From contig JACQCE010000039.1 in the NCBI GenBank assembly GCA_016201765.1, positions 1 through 42,353 on the forward strand: DNA of 42,353 nt. Direction: 5' to 3'. Position numbers and translations under genes: made by a program. The notes under the pieces are model-generated. The model had not been told where the DNA came from. It searched no databases and was given only the letters and a program-made list of their open reading frames with translations. Source of the stretch: Nitrospirota bacterium (GTDB lineage Bacteria; Nitrospirota; Nitrospiria; JACQCE01). Positions 35,773-42,353 of the stretch are shown piece by piece (the stretch's first letter is position 1; each line of letters opens with the position of its first letter).

Positions 35773-36312
35773 ATGCCGAAGTTTAAAAGCACCACGATCC
35801 TCTGCGTGCGCCGGGACGGCGTCGTGGCGATGGGCGCCGACGGCCAGGTGACCGTCGGCACGACGGTGATGAAGCGCCAGGCCAAGAAGCTGCGCCGTCT
35901 CCATCAGAACCGGGTGCTGGCGGGGTTCGCCGGCTCGACGGCCGATGCGATCACGCTGTTTGAAAAGTTTGAAGCGAAGCTGGACGAATTCCGGGGCAAC
36001 CTGACCCGCTCGGCCGTGGAACTGGCCAAGGAGTGGCGGATGGATCGGGTGTTGCGCCGGCTGGAGGCATTGATGATCGTCGCCGATCTGGAACATTCGC
36101 TGCTGCTCTCGGGCACGGGCGACGTGATCGAGCCTGAGGAGGGGGCGCTGGCGATCGGCTCCGGCGGCCCATACGCGCTGGCCGCCGCGCGCGGGCTGCT
36201 GGCCCACACGGTGTTGCCGCCGCGCGAGATCGTCGGGGCGTCGATGCGGATCGCGGCCGACATCGACATTTATACCAATCAGGAGATCATGATCGAGGAG
36301 TTGACGGCATGA
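35773..36312 (+). CDS. hslV: ATP-dependent protease subunit HslV
   Basis: HslV is the dodecameric threonine protease related to proteasome beta subunits. The 179-residue protein begins MPKFKS followed by [21 protein letters not shown], so T7 would be the nucleophile after removal of a short propeptide. [12 protein letters not shown] and [20 protein letters not shown] are diagnostic. ATG 35773 has AGGA at 35763-35766. It overlaps hslU by 4 nt. Its presence together with PrcB means that two proteasome-like peptidases are encoded within 20 kb. Confidence 0.96.
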   Translation: MPKFKSTTILCVRRDGVVAMGADGQVTVGTTVMKRQAKKLRRLHQNRVLAGFAGSTADAITLFEKFEAKLDEFRGNLTRSAVELAKEWRMDRVLRRLEALMIVADLEHSLLLSGTGDVIEPEEGALAIGSGGPYALAAARGLLAHTVLPPREIVGASMRIAADIDIYTNQEIMIEELTA

Positions 36313-37691
36313 GCGAGGTGCGGTTGGATTTGACGCCCGGCCAGATCGTCAAGGAGCTGGATCGGTACATCGTCGGCCAGCGGCAGGCGAAGAGGATGGT
36401 GGCGATCGCGCTCCGGAATCGCTGGCGGCAGCAGCAACTGCCCGCGGAGTTGCGCGACGAGGTGATGCCGAAGAACATCATCATGATCGGGCCGACGGGC
36501 GTCGGAAAAACGGAGATTGCCCGGCGGTTAGCCAAGCTGGCCGGCGCGCCGTTTTTGAAGATCGAAGCCTCCAAGTTCACCGAGGTCGGCTACGTCGGGC
36601 GGGACGTCGAATCGATGGTGCGCGACCTGGTCGAGTTGGCGGTGACGATGGTCAAGGCCGAACACCAGGAGCAGGTCAAGGCCAAGGCGGCCAAACAGGC
36701 GGAGGAGCGGCTCCTCGATTTGCTGCTGCCGCCGCCGACCTTCAAGCCGCCGACCGGCATCTATGACGAGTCAAGAACCGAGCATGTCACTCCCCCGCTG
36801 TCGGAAAGCTACGACCGGGCGCGCGACGCGTTGCGCCAGCAGCTTCGGGACGGGAAGTTGAACGACCGGGCAGTCGAGCTGGAAACGAGTGAGAAGGCGG
36901 CGCCGGTCGGGATCATCTCCAATTTGGGCGGCATGGAGGAAATGGAGATCGGGCTCAGGGACATGCTGACCAATCTGATGCCGGGGCGCCGGAAGAAGCG
37001 CCGGCTCAAGGTGCCGGAGGCGCTGGCGGCGCTCGAACAGGAGGAGGCGCAGCGGCTGATCGACATGGACGAGGTGGTCCGCGAGGCCATCCAGCGGGCC
37101 GAACAATCGGGGATTATTTTTCTCGATGAAATTGATAAGATTGCCGGACGGGAGCGCTCGGCCGGGCCGGACGTTTCGCGCGAAGGGGTGCAGCGGGATC
37201 TGCTGCCCATTGTGGAAGGCTCCACGGTCAACACGAAATACGGCGCGGTCAGGACCGATCACGTGCTCTTTATCGCGGCCGGGGCGTTTCACGTCGCCAA
37301 GCCGTCGGACCTGATCCCGGAGTTTCAGGGCCGGTTTCCGATCCGGGTGGAGTTGGAGCCGCTGGCGACGGAAGATTTTGTGCGGATTCTGACCGAGCCG
37401 CAGAATTCGCTGATCCGCCAGTATGTGGGATTGCTTGAAACGGAAGGGGTGACGCTGGAGTTCCTGCCGGACGCCATTCGGACGATCGCGGAGATCGCCG
37501 TGCAGGTGAACGAACGGACGGAGAACATCGGCGCCCGCCGCCTTTTCACCGTGATGGAGCGGTTGCTGGAGGAGTTGTCGTTCGAGGCGCCGGAGCGTAA
37601 GGGCCAGCGGATCACGATCACGGCGGAGGAAGTCCGCCGCCGGCTGGCCGAGATTGTGAAGAGCGAGGATTTGAGCCGGTACATCCTGTAA
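36309..37691 (+). CDS. hslU: ATP-dependent protease ATPase subunit HslU
   Basis: HslU is the AAA+ unfoldase that powers HslV. The 460-residue protein begins with the family signature [35 protein letters not shown]-like region and carries Walker [31 protein letters not shown] follows. The intermediate I-domain (about residues 110-240) comes next, then Walker [14 protein letters not shown], and the C-terminus SEDLSRYIL, whose final residues dock into HslV. The start overlaps the hslV stop. argB follows after 16 nt and may be co-transcribed. Confidence 0.96.
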   Translation: MSEVRLDLTPGQIVKELDRYIVGQRQAKRMVAIALRNRWRQQQLPAELRDEVMPKNIIMIGPTGVGKTEIARRLAKLAGAPFLKIEASKFTEVGYVGRDVESMVRDLVELAVTMVKAEHQEQVKAKAAKQAEERLLDLLLPPPTFKPPTGIYDESRTEHVTPPLSESYDRARDALRQQLRDGKLNDRAVELETSEKAAPVGIISNLGGMEEMEIGLRDMLTNLMPGRRKKRRLKVPEALAALEQEEAQRLIDMDEVVREAIQRAEQSGIIFLDEIDKIAGRERSAGPDVSREGVQRDLLPIVEGSTVNTKYGAVRTDHVLFIAAGAFHVAKPSDLIPEFQGRFPIRVELEPLATEDFVRILTEPQNSLIRQYVGLLETEGVTLEFLPDAIRTIAEIAVQVNERTENIGARRLFTVMERLLEELSFEAPERKGQRITITAEEVRRRLAEIVKSEDLSRYIL

Positions 37692-37707
37692 CGCGGGACG
37701 GGTGACC

Positions 37708-38571
37708 ATGGAGAACGCGATCAAAACGGCGGACGTGCTGGTCGAGGCGCTGCCCTATATCCGGGCCTTCGCCGGGAAGACGATCGTCGTCAAATACGGC
37801 GGCAAGGCGATGGTGGAGGCCTCGCTCAAGGAGCGCTTTGCCGAGGACATCGCGTTGATGAAGTACGTCGGCATGCAGCCGGTGATCGTGCACGGCGGCG
37901 GCCCGCAGATCAGCGAGATGATGAAGCGGCTGGGCAAGGAGCCGACGTTTGTGAAGGGCATCCGGGTGACCGACGCCGAGACCGTCGGCATCGTCGAAAT
38001 GGTCCTGGGCGGCATCATCAATCCAGAAATCGTCGCGCTGATCAACCGGCACGGCGGCCGGGCGGTGGGGTTGACCGGCAAAGACGGGCCGTTGCTCATC
38101 GCCAGGCCCCTGCGTGCGTCGGGGAAAAAGTCGGAGGTTGATCTGGGGCTGGTGGGCGAGATCGACGGTGTTGATCCGGGCGTGCTCCAGGGCCTGGAGG
38201 AGGCGCGGTTCATCCCCGTGATCGCGCCGATCGCCGGCGGCGTGGACGGCAAGACCTACAACGTCAACGCGGACAGCGCGGCGGGGGCGATTGCCTCGGC
38301 GCTGCATGCGGAGAAACTGCTCCTCCTGACCGATGTGCCGGGAATTCTGGACGCGAAGGGTAGACTGATTCCGACCATCTCCAAAAAGGAGACGCAGCAG
38401 TTGATCCGCAAGGGGACGATTTCCAGCGGGATGATCCCGAAGGTGCAGGCCTGCCTCGATGCGCTGGACGGCGGCGTGGCCAAGGCCCATATCATTGACG
38501 GGCGCACGCCCCATGCTTTATTGTTGGAGCTCTTTACCGATAAAGGCATCGGCACCGAGATTGTCATATAA
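37708..38571 (+). CDS. argB: acetylglutamate kinase
   Basis: ArgB phosphorylates N-acetylglutamate in arginine synthesis and is the feedback-controlled step in many bacteria. The 287-residue protein has the amino-acid-kinase motifs [33 protein letters not shown], and [52 protein letters not shown] and [17 protein letters not shown] follow. An N-terminal helix ([21 protein letters not shown]) is of the kind found in arginine-sensitive hexameric forms. ATG 37708 is chosen over GTG 37702 on spacing from GGGACGGG. Confidence 0.95.
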   Translation: MENAIKTADVLVEALPYIRAFAGKTIVVKYGGKAMVEASLKERFAEDIALMKYVGMQPVIVHGGGPQISEMMKRLGKEPTFVKGIRVTDAETVGIVEMVLGGIINPEIVALINRHGGRAVGLTGKDGPLLIARPLRASGKKSEVDLGLVGEIDGVDPGVLQGLEEARFIPVIAPIAGGVDGKTYNVNADSAAGAIASALHAEKLLLLTDVPGILDAKGRLIPTISKKETQQLIRKGTISSGMIPKVQACLDALDGGVAKAHIIDGRTPHALLLELFTDKGIGTEIVI

Positions 38572-38585
38572 GCAGACCATCTTGG

Positions 38586-38614
38586 CCGTGAACTGTGCAC
38601 CATGAACCGTGAAC
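38586..38614. repeat. GTGAAC-word repeat in the argB-tRNA spacer
   Basis: CCGTGAACTGTGCACC is followed by ATGAACCGTGAAC in the 52-nt spacer. It uses the same word family as the xerC-hslV spacer (35688-35762). GGTGCAC/GTGCACC also occurs in both places. Confidence 0.45.
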
Positions 38615-38623
38615 TATTTGAAC

Positions 38624-38711
38624 GCCGGGATGGCGGAACTGGCAGACGCGCGAGACTCAAAATCTCGTGGAGCCTGGCTCCGTGGGGGTTCAACTCCCCC
38701 TCCCGGCACCA
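38624..38711 (+). tRNA. tRNA-Leu, anticodon CAA
   Basis: The gene folds as a class II tRNA. The acceptor stem GCCGGGA pairs with TCCCGGC (38701-38707). The anticodon stem CGAGA/TCTCG encloses loop CTCAAAA with anticodon CAA at 38658-38660. A long variable arm (GGAGCCTGGCTCC) and T-arm GGGGGTTCAACTCCCCC follow, and CCA is encoded (38709-38711). It reads UUG codons. Confidence 0.96.
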
Positions 38712-38824
38712 ACTACTATACGCGCTGGGCCTAATGGGGAATCGCGATGAGAGGAAGCCTTCGGCGATGAATTGATATTCTGCGCCGTTGGCGCAGTCGC
38801 ATCGTCAACTCCCCCTCCCGGCAC
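38690..38824 (+). repeat. 20-bp direct repeat of the tRNA-Leu 3' end (possible attachment sites)
   Basis: TCAACTCCCCCTCCCGGCAC at 38690-38709 (T-arm and acceptor 3' strand of the tRNA) recurs exactly at 38805-38824. A degenerate third copy, TCAACTCTCCCTCGGC, lies at 39045-39060. Duplicated tRNA 3' ends are a hallmark of site-specific integration, though no integrase gene is adjacent in the window. Between the two exact copies lies a stem-loop CTGCGCC-GTT-GGCGCAG (38780-38796). Confidence 0.75.
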
Positions 38825-38852
38825 TTTTCTCGGCTGTGTGGCCGAGAAAAGT

Positions 38853-38874
38853 GCACCGAGCGACAGCGAGGTGC
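38853..38874 (+). other. mirror-loop hairpin, copy B
   Basis: Stem GCACC/GGTGC encloses loop GAGCGACAGCGA. Confidence 0.6.
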
Positions 38875-38917
38875 CATGATGTTGTTTTTCCCCTCGGCTG
38901 TGTAGCCATGAAAAAGT

Positions 38918-38938
38918 GGTCCGAGCGAAGCGAGGACC
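38918..38938 (+). other. mirror-loop hairpin, copy C
   Basis: Stem GGTCC/GGACC encloses loop GAGCGAAGCGA, identical to the loop in the topA leader (30694-30704). Confidence 0.6.
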
Positions 38939-38994
38939 CATGATTTTAAGGGGGATAAGGCCGAACTTTCCTTCGGCCTTAGGCCAGGAAAACG

Positions 38995-39018
38995 TGCCCC
39001 GAGCGCAAGCGAGGGGCA
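38995..39018 (+). other. mirror-loop hairpin, copy D
   Basis: Stem TGCCCC/GGGGCA encloses loop GAGCGCAAGCGA. Confidence 0.6.
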
Positions 39019-39144
39019 ACGATTTTGATTTTAACGTGGGATGGTCAACTCTCCCTCGGCCTAGGGCCTCGGGACAAGCCCCTCCAGGCAAATTTTCCAT
39101 CAAGAAAAATTACCCTATTTTCAATTTTTGATCCCCATCTAGGG

Positions 39145-39172
39145 TTGACACACCCATTTGTATTAGTAAGAT
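39145..39172 (+). promoter_or_regulatory. promoter of the subtilase gene
   Basis: A perfect TTGACA (39145-39150), a 16-bp spacer and TAAGAT (39167-39172). The predicted leader is about 120 nt to the ATG at 39301. Confidence 0.6.
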
Positions 39173-39300
39173 GAGAGGGTTTTTTGATCAGCTGACATGA
39201 TCCTGGCGTCCCTTGGGGGCACGTGAATGGGACTCGAAAAAGACTCCAATCTCTGGTTGCCTCAGCCACCCAGCATCCAACCGCGTCGCTTCGTCTCACC

Positions 39301-42300
39301 ATGAACGGTCTTCTTTCGCGGTATCGGTGTCATCGCTTTAAGTTGTCACGAGGGTTGGCTTTGATCCCTCTCGGCGCTCTACTCATATTCAATATCCAGA
39401 TTGGTGCTGCAGCTCGAATCGACTCCAATGGGCCAGTCAGACCGGCTCTGCCAGAACATCTTCTCCGTGTTCAGGACATACCGTTGGTTTCCACTGAGCT
39501 TCCTGGCTACACCCCGGGCCAAATCATCGTTAAACTGAAGAATGATCTTCCTCGGGACCGATATCTGGAGCACGAATCTCTTGGGGTGCCCAGTCTGGAT
39601 GGCCTGAATCGTCGCCATGGGGTCAGGCAGGTGCGACACCTGATCTCTGAGGATAGGCACAGTCGCAAGGAGAGTGAACGGAGGATTCGACATGGCTTGT
39701 CTCGCATCTACGTATTCGACGTTCCAGAGGGAGAAGATATTGAAGCAGTCATTGCAGAGTACCAAAAGGATCCGTCTGTGGAATATGCCGAGCCAAACTA
39801 TCTTGTTCATACGACGGCAATCCCGAACGATCCGATGTTTAGCCAGCAATGGTCCCTTAACAATACTGGGCAGGTTGGTGGTATTGCAGATGCCGATATT
39901 GATGCGCCGGAGGCTTGGAATATTGAAACAGGCAATGCAAGCGTGGTGATCGCGATTGTTGACACCGGGGTTGACCTGACACATCCGGATTTGGCAGGCA
40001 AGATAATTCAAGGCTATGATTTCTGGAATAATGATAGCGATCCACAAGATGATCATGGTCATGGCACTCATGTGGCGGGCATTGCGGCAGCCATGTCAAA
40101 TAATAATGTCGGTATAGCCGGGGTCTGCTGGTACTGCGGGATCTTGCCGGTCAAGGTTCTAGATCATCAAGGAAGCGGCAACGAGTTGTCGGTGACCAAC
40201 GGCATTGTGTGGGCGACCGACAACAATGCCGACATCATCAACCTTAGCCTTGGGCTGGGTTTCAAATCTCTCGCATTGGCAGATGCTGTCGCCTATGCCC
40301 ATCAACAGGGCGTTGTTGTTGTCGCCGCGAGGGGAAACGACGCAAGCACCGAGCTATTTTACCCGGCTTCGTATCCTGAATCGATTTCAGTGGCGGCCAC
40401 GGATGGGAATGATGCATTAGCGTACTTTTCAAGCTATGGATATGATCTTGAAACCACTGCTCCCGGCCAATTCATCCTGTCTACCGTTCCTGTGGGAAGT
40501 TGTCAGCTTTGTGATCCTTCAGGGTACTTGCGATTAGATGGCACGTCGATGGCCGCGCCTCACGTGGCGGGTCTGGCAGGTTTGCTGCTCTCCGCCAATC
40601 CATCCTTAAGCCCGGATGAAGTCAAATTGATTCTCACAAGTACATCGGAAGATGATATTGAGAGTCCTCAGCGTGATCGATTGCTTTTTAACAAGTATAT
40701 CGGGTGGGGTAGAATTAATGCCTACGATGCACTTCAGATCTCGGATACACCGCCTCCCCCTCATGCGCCAATCTTATATATAGACCATCAACCATCGGTC
40801 AATGTTAATCAAGTGGTGGACTGCCGAACAATTGGGTTTACCGCCCATATCGTGAATCCCGGAAGTGGAACGCTCACTTGGGTGGCGAGTACAGATGTTC
40901 CGTGGCTGGACATCCTCCCAACAACTGCCGGGTCAGATCCTGCTATCCTTGTGCTCAAACCTAACCTGAGCGCGCTCGGTGTCGGCGCTCATACAGGAAC
41001 CGTGTCGGTGACCTCGCCTGAAGCGATCAATAGCCCTCAGCAGGTGGAAATCGCCTTGAATCTTGTTGACCCTGGCAACGTGGCATGTATAGAACGAATA
41101 AGTGTCGATAGCAATGGTAGTGAAGGCGACAACATTAGTGCGGATGCGAAACCTAGTCAAGACGGACGCTTCGTGGCATTCGTATCAAATGCGAATAATA
41201 TGGTGGTTGGAGATCACAACGAGACATACGATGTGTTTGTCCACGACCGTGAGACTGGACTGACAGAGCGGGTGAGCGTGGCGAGCGATGGTGTGGAAGG
41301 TAATAAGATCAGCACGGCCCAGTCCATCAGCGCAGATGGGCGCTACGTCACGTTTTATTCAGCGGCAGACAATCTTGTCCCCGGAGATACAAACTCAGTG
41401 GGGGATGTCTTTCTTCATGACCGCCAAACTCATACGACTGAGCGAGTCAGCGTTGACAGCAATGGACAGCAACTTCATGGCACGAGCTTTCGGTCTTACA
41501 TCAACGACACCGGACGCTTCATTGCCTTTGAATCCTCATCCGCGGAGCTCGCGCCTGGCGACCTTAACTCAACGTATGACGTCTTTGTAAAAGATAGGGC
41601 AACTGGAATGGTTGAACAAGTGAGTGTCGATAATAATGGGGTCGGTGGCAATGCTTACAGTCTGCCCAACGGAATTAGCGCAGATGGTCGATATGTGTTG
41701 TTTACATCGCTGGCAAGCAACCTTGTGGCGGGAGATACGAATGGCACATGGGACCTGTTTGTCCGCGATAGATCTCTGGGTATAACGGAGCGAGTCAATG
41801 TGGACAGTCATGGCGGTGAGGCTAATGGTGCGAGTGAAATAACTTCGGCATTAAGCGCCGATGGCCGGTACGTCGCATTTAGCTCGAGTGCCAGCAATTT
41901 GGTCCCAGGTGATACAAATGATGACATTGATGCGTTTGTTCATGACCGGCTGACCGGTACAACGGAACGGGTCAGCATCACCAGCAATGGTGGGCAAAGC
42001 TCTCCCGACGCGGGGTTCTATGGAGGCGACAGTTATGCCCCGACGATAAGCGCTGACGGGCGTTATGTTGCATTTTATTCCTATGCAATAAATTTTACGC
42101 CGTTGGATACGAATAACAGCCCGGACATTTTTGTGCATGACAGGCTGCTTGGCACCACGATTCGGGTCAGTGTCGATAGCTTGGGAGTGCAGGGGAACTG
42201 GGCAAGTTACTATCCGGCGATCAGTGCCAATGGTCGCTATATCGCGTTTGACTCTTATTCCTCTAATTTTGTTGCAGGTGATACGAATGATTCATGGGGG

Positions 42301-42353
42301 ACGTTTCTTGGGAGAGATGTATTTGTCTACGATCGATCCCCCGATCAGGACAA
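39301..42353 (+). CDS. secreted subtilisin-like (S8) serine protease with C-terminal propeller-like repeats (3' end outside window)
   Basis: The reading frame is open from ATG 39301 to the window end, giving at least 1017 residues. A signal peptide (about residues 1-38, LALIPLGALLIFNIQIGAAA) is followed by an I9-like prodomain (PGQIIVKLKND to VEYAEPNYLVH). The S8 domain has catalytic D221 (IVDTGVDLTHPDL), H254 (DDHGHGTHVAG), oxyanion N346 (AARGND) and S416 (DGTSMAAPHVAG). A BACON/Ig-like beta domain (about 493-590) comes next. From residue 598 there are seven repeats of about 58 residues with the pattern ERVSVDSNG...SADGRYVAFxS...NLVPGDTN...DVFVHDR, resembling TolB/PD40 blades. Base composition is visibly A+T-richer than the upstream genes, which suggests transfer. 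No Shine-Dalgarno sequence is seen. Confidence 0.9.
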   Translation, partial: MNGLLSRYRCHRFKLSRGLALIPLGALLIFNIQIGAAARIDSNGPVRPALPEHLLRVQDIPLVSTELPGYTPGQIIVKLKNDLPRDRYLEHESLGVPSLDGLNRRHGVRQVRHLISEDRHSRKESERRIRHGLSRIYVFDVPEGEDIEAVIAEYQKDPSVEYAEPNYLVHTTAIPNDPMFSQQWSLNNTGQVGGIADADIDAPEAWNIETGNASVVIAIVDTGVDLTHPDLAGKIIQGYDFWNNDSDPQDDHGHGTHVAGIAAAMSNNNVGIAGVCWYCGILPVKVLDHQGSGNELSVTNGIVWATDNNADIINLSLGLGFKSLALADAVAYAHQQGVVVVAARGNDASTELFYPASYPESISVAATDGNDALAYFSSYGYDLETTAPGQFILSTVPVGSCQLCDPSGYLRLDGTSMAAPHVAGLAGLLLSANPSLSPDEVKLILTSTSEDDIESPQRDRLLFNKYIGWGRINAYDALQISDTPPPPHAPILYIDHQPSVNVNQVVDCRTIGFTAHIVNPGSGTLTWVASTDVPWLDILPTTAGSDPAILVLKPNLSALGVGAHTGTVSVTSPEAINSPQQVEIALNLVDPGNVACIERISVDSNGSEGDNISADAKPSQDGRFVAFVSNANNMVVGDHNETYDVFVHDRETGLTERVSVASDGVEGNKISTAQSISADGRYVTFYSAADNLVPGDTNSVGDVFLHDRQTHTTERVSVDSNGQQLHGTSFRSYINDTGRFIAFESSSAELAPGDLNSTYDVFVKDRATGMVEQVSVDNNGVGGNAYSLPNGISADGRYVLFTSLASNLVAGDTNGTWDLFVRDRSLGITERVNVDSHGGEANGASEITSALSADGRYVAFSSSASNLVPGDTNDDIDAFVHDRLTGTTERVSITSNGGQSSPDAGFYGGDSYAPTISADGRYVAFYSYAINFTPLDTNNSPDIFVHDRLLGTTIRVSVDSLGVQGNWASYYPAISANGRYIAFDSYSSNFVAGDTNDSWGTFLGRDVFVYDRSPDQD

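Larger units (their letters stand above)
38805..39068 (+). repeat. tandem array of four degenerate hairpin units downstream of tRNA-Leu
   Basis: Units of roughly 65-85 bp share an ordered set of blocks. These are a TCCC-rich lead, then TCGGC-loop-GCC (38830-38843, 38894-38907, 38973-38985, 39056-39068), then GAAAA..GTG, then a hairpin with loop GAGCGAAGCGA, then CCATGAT or CAACGATTTT. The fourth unit has lost the hairpin. In unit 1 the lead forms a perfect 14-bp stem (38821-38834 with 38841-38854). There is no coding sequence. Confidence 0.65.
38712..39300. other. 589-bp gene-free spacer between tRNA-Leu and the subtilase gene
   Basis: The first part holds the tRNA-end duplicates and hairpin array described separately. 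From about 39069 the sequence becomes A+T-richer and shows no repeats. It carries a promoter at 39145-39172 and then about 120 nt of leader with no Shine-Dalgarno sequence that I can identify. Short ORFs across it look accidental. Confidence 0.7.

Noticed and set aside
38712-39160. CRISPR array near tRNA-Leu
   Set aside because: The repeats are degenerate, not identical, the spacing is irregular, and the repeated parts are hairpins and tRNA 3'-end copies. No cas genes are present.

Overview
The window looks like a chromosomal segment of a G+C-rich, Gram-negative-type bacterium, most likely a member of the Nitrospirota (Nitrospira or a relative). This assignment is an inference. It rests on a complete Pup-proteasome locus outside an actinobacterial background, its coexistence with hslVU, the mre/rod elongasome cluster, and intergenic repeats of a type I associate with Nitrospira-like genomes. 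No rRNA or clade-defining marker is present. Genes are densely packed with many 1-4 nt overlaps, and nearly all are housekeeping genes.

Layout. 1-1013: the end of a small protein gene, an MNT-type nucleotidyltransferase and an NTF2/SnoaL-like protein. 1054-7812: hemB, ribF, tilS, hpt, ftsH, folP (tetrapyrrole, flavin, tRNA, purine salvage, membrane proteolysis, folate). 7860-10225 (minus strand): glyA-nrdR-exonuclease, divergent from thiS-thiG-thiE (10381-12141). 12138-19551: a strong promoter, a possible 38-codon leader ORF, then arc-dop-pup-prcB-prcA-pafA and a coupled M23 peptidase. 19553-22202: a MITE-like repeat, an unrecognised protein, a PilZ protein, a convergent SurA_N/PpiD-like protein and an RDD membrane protein. 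22319-30457: mreB-mreC-mreD-mrdA-rodA-rng-dprA. 30504-38571: topA, trmFO-xerC, hslV-hslU-argB. 38624-42353: tRNA-Leu(CAA), a repeat-rich 589-bp spacer, and an A+T-richer secreted subtilase gene that runs off the end.

How the genes work together. Pup is ligated to substrates by PafA and removed by Dop. ARC unfolds pupylated substrates into the PrcA/PrcB 20S core. The same window encodes HslVU and FtsH, so three ATP-dependent protease systems lie within about 33 kb. MreBCD, PBP2 and RodA form the rod-shape peptidoglycan machine, with the M23 peptidase as a possible wall partner.

The least explained material is intergenic. Downstream of tRNA-Leu there are copies of the tRNA 3' end and a tandem array of hairpin units. 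A hairpin with an invariant mirror-symmetric loop and compensating stems occurs four times. A 140-bp inverted-repeat element with an 8-bp target duplication sits in the topA leader. Several spacers are imperfect palindromes built from short repeated words. Two or three promoters sit so close to start codons that leaderless mRNAs are predicted.
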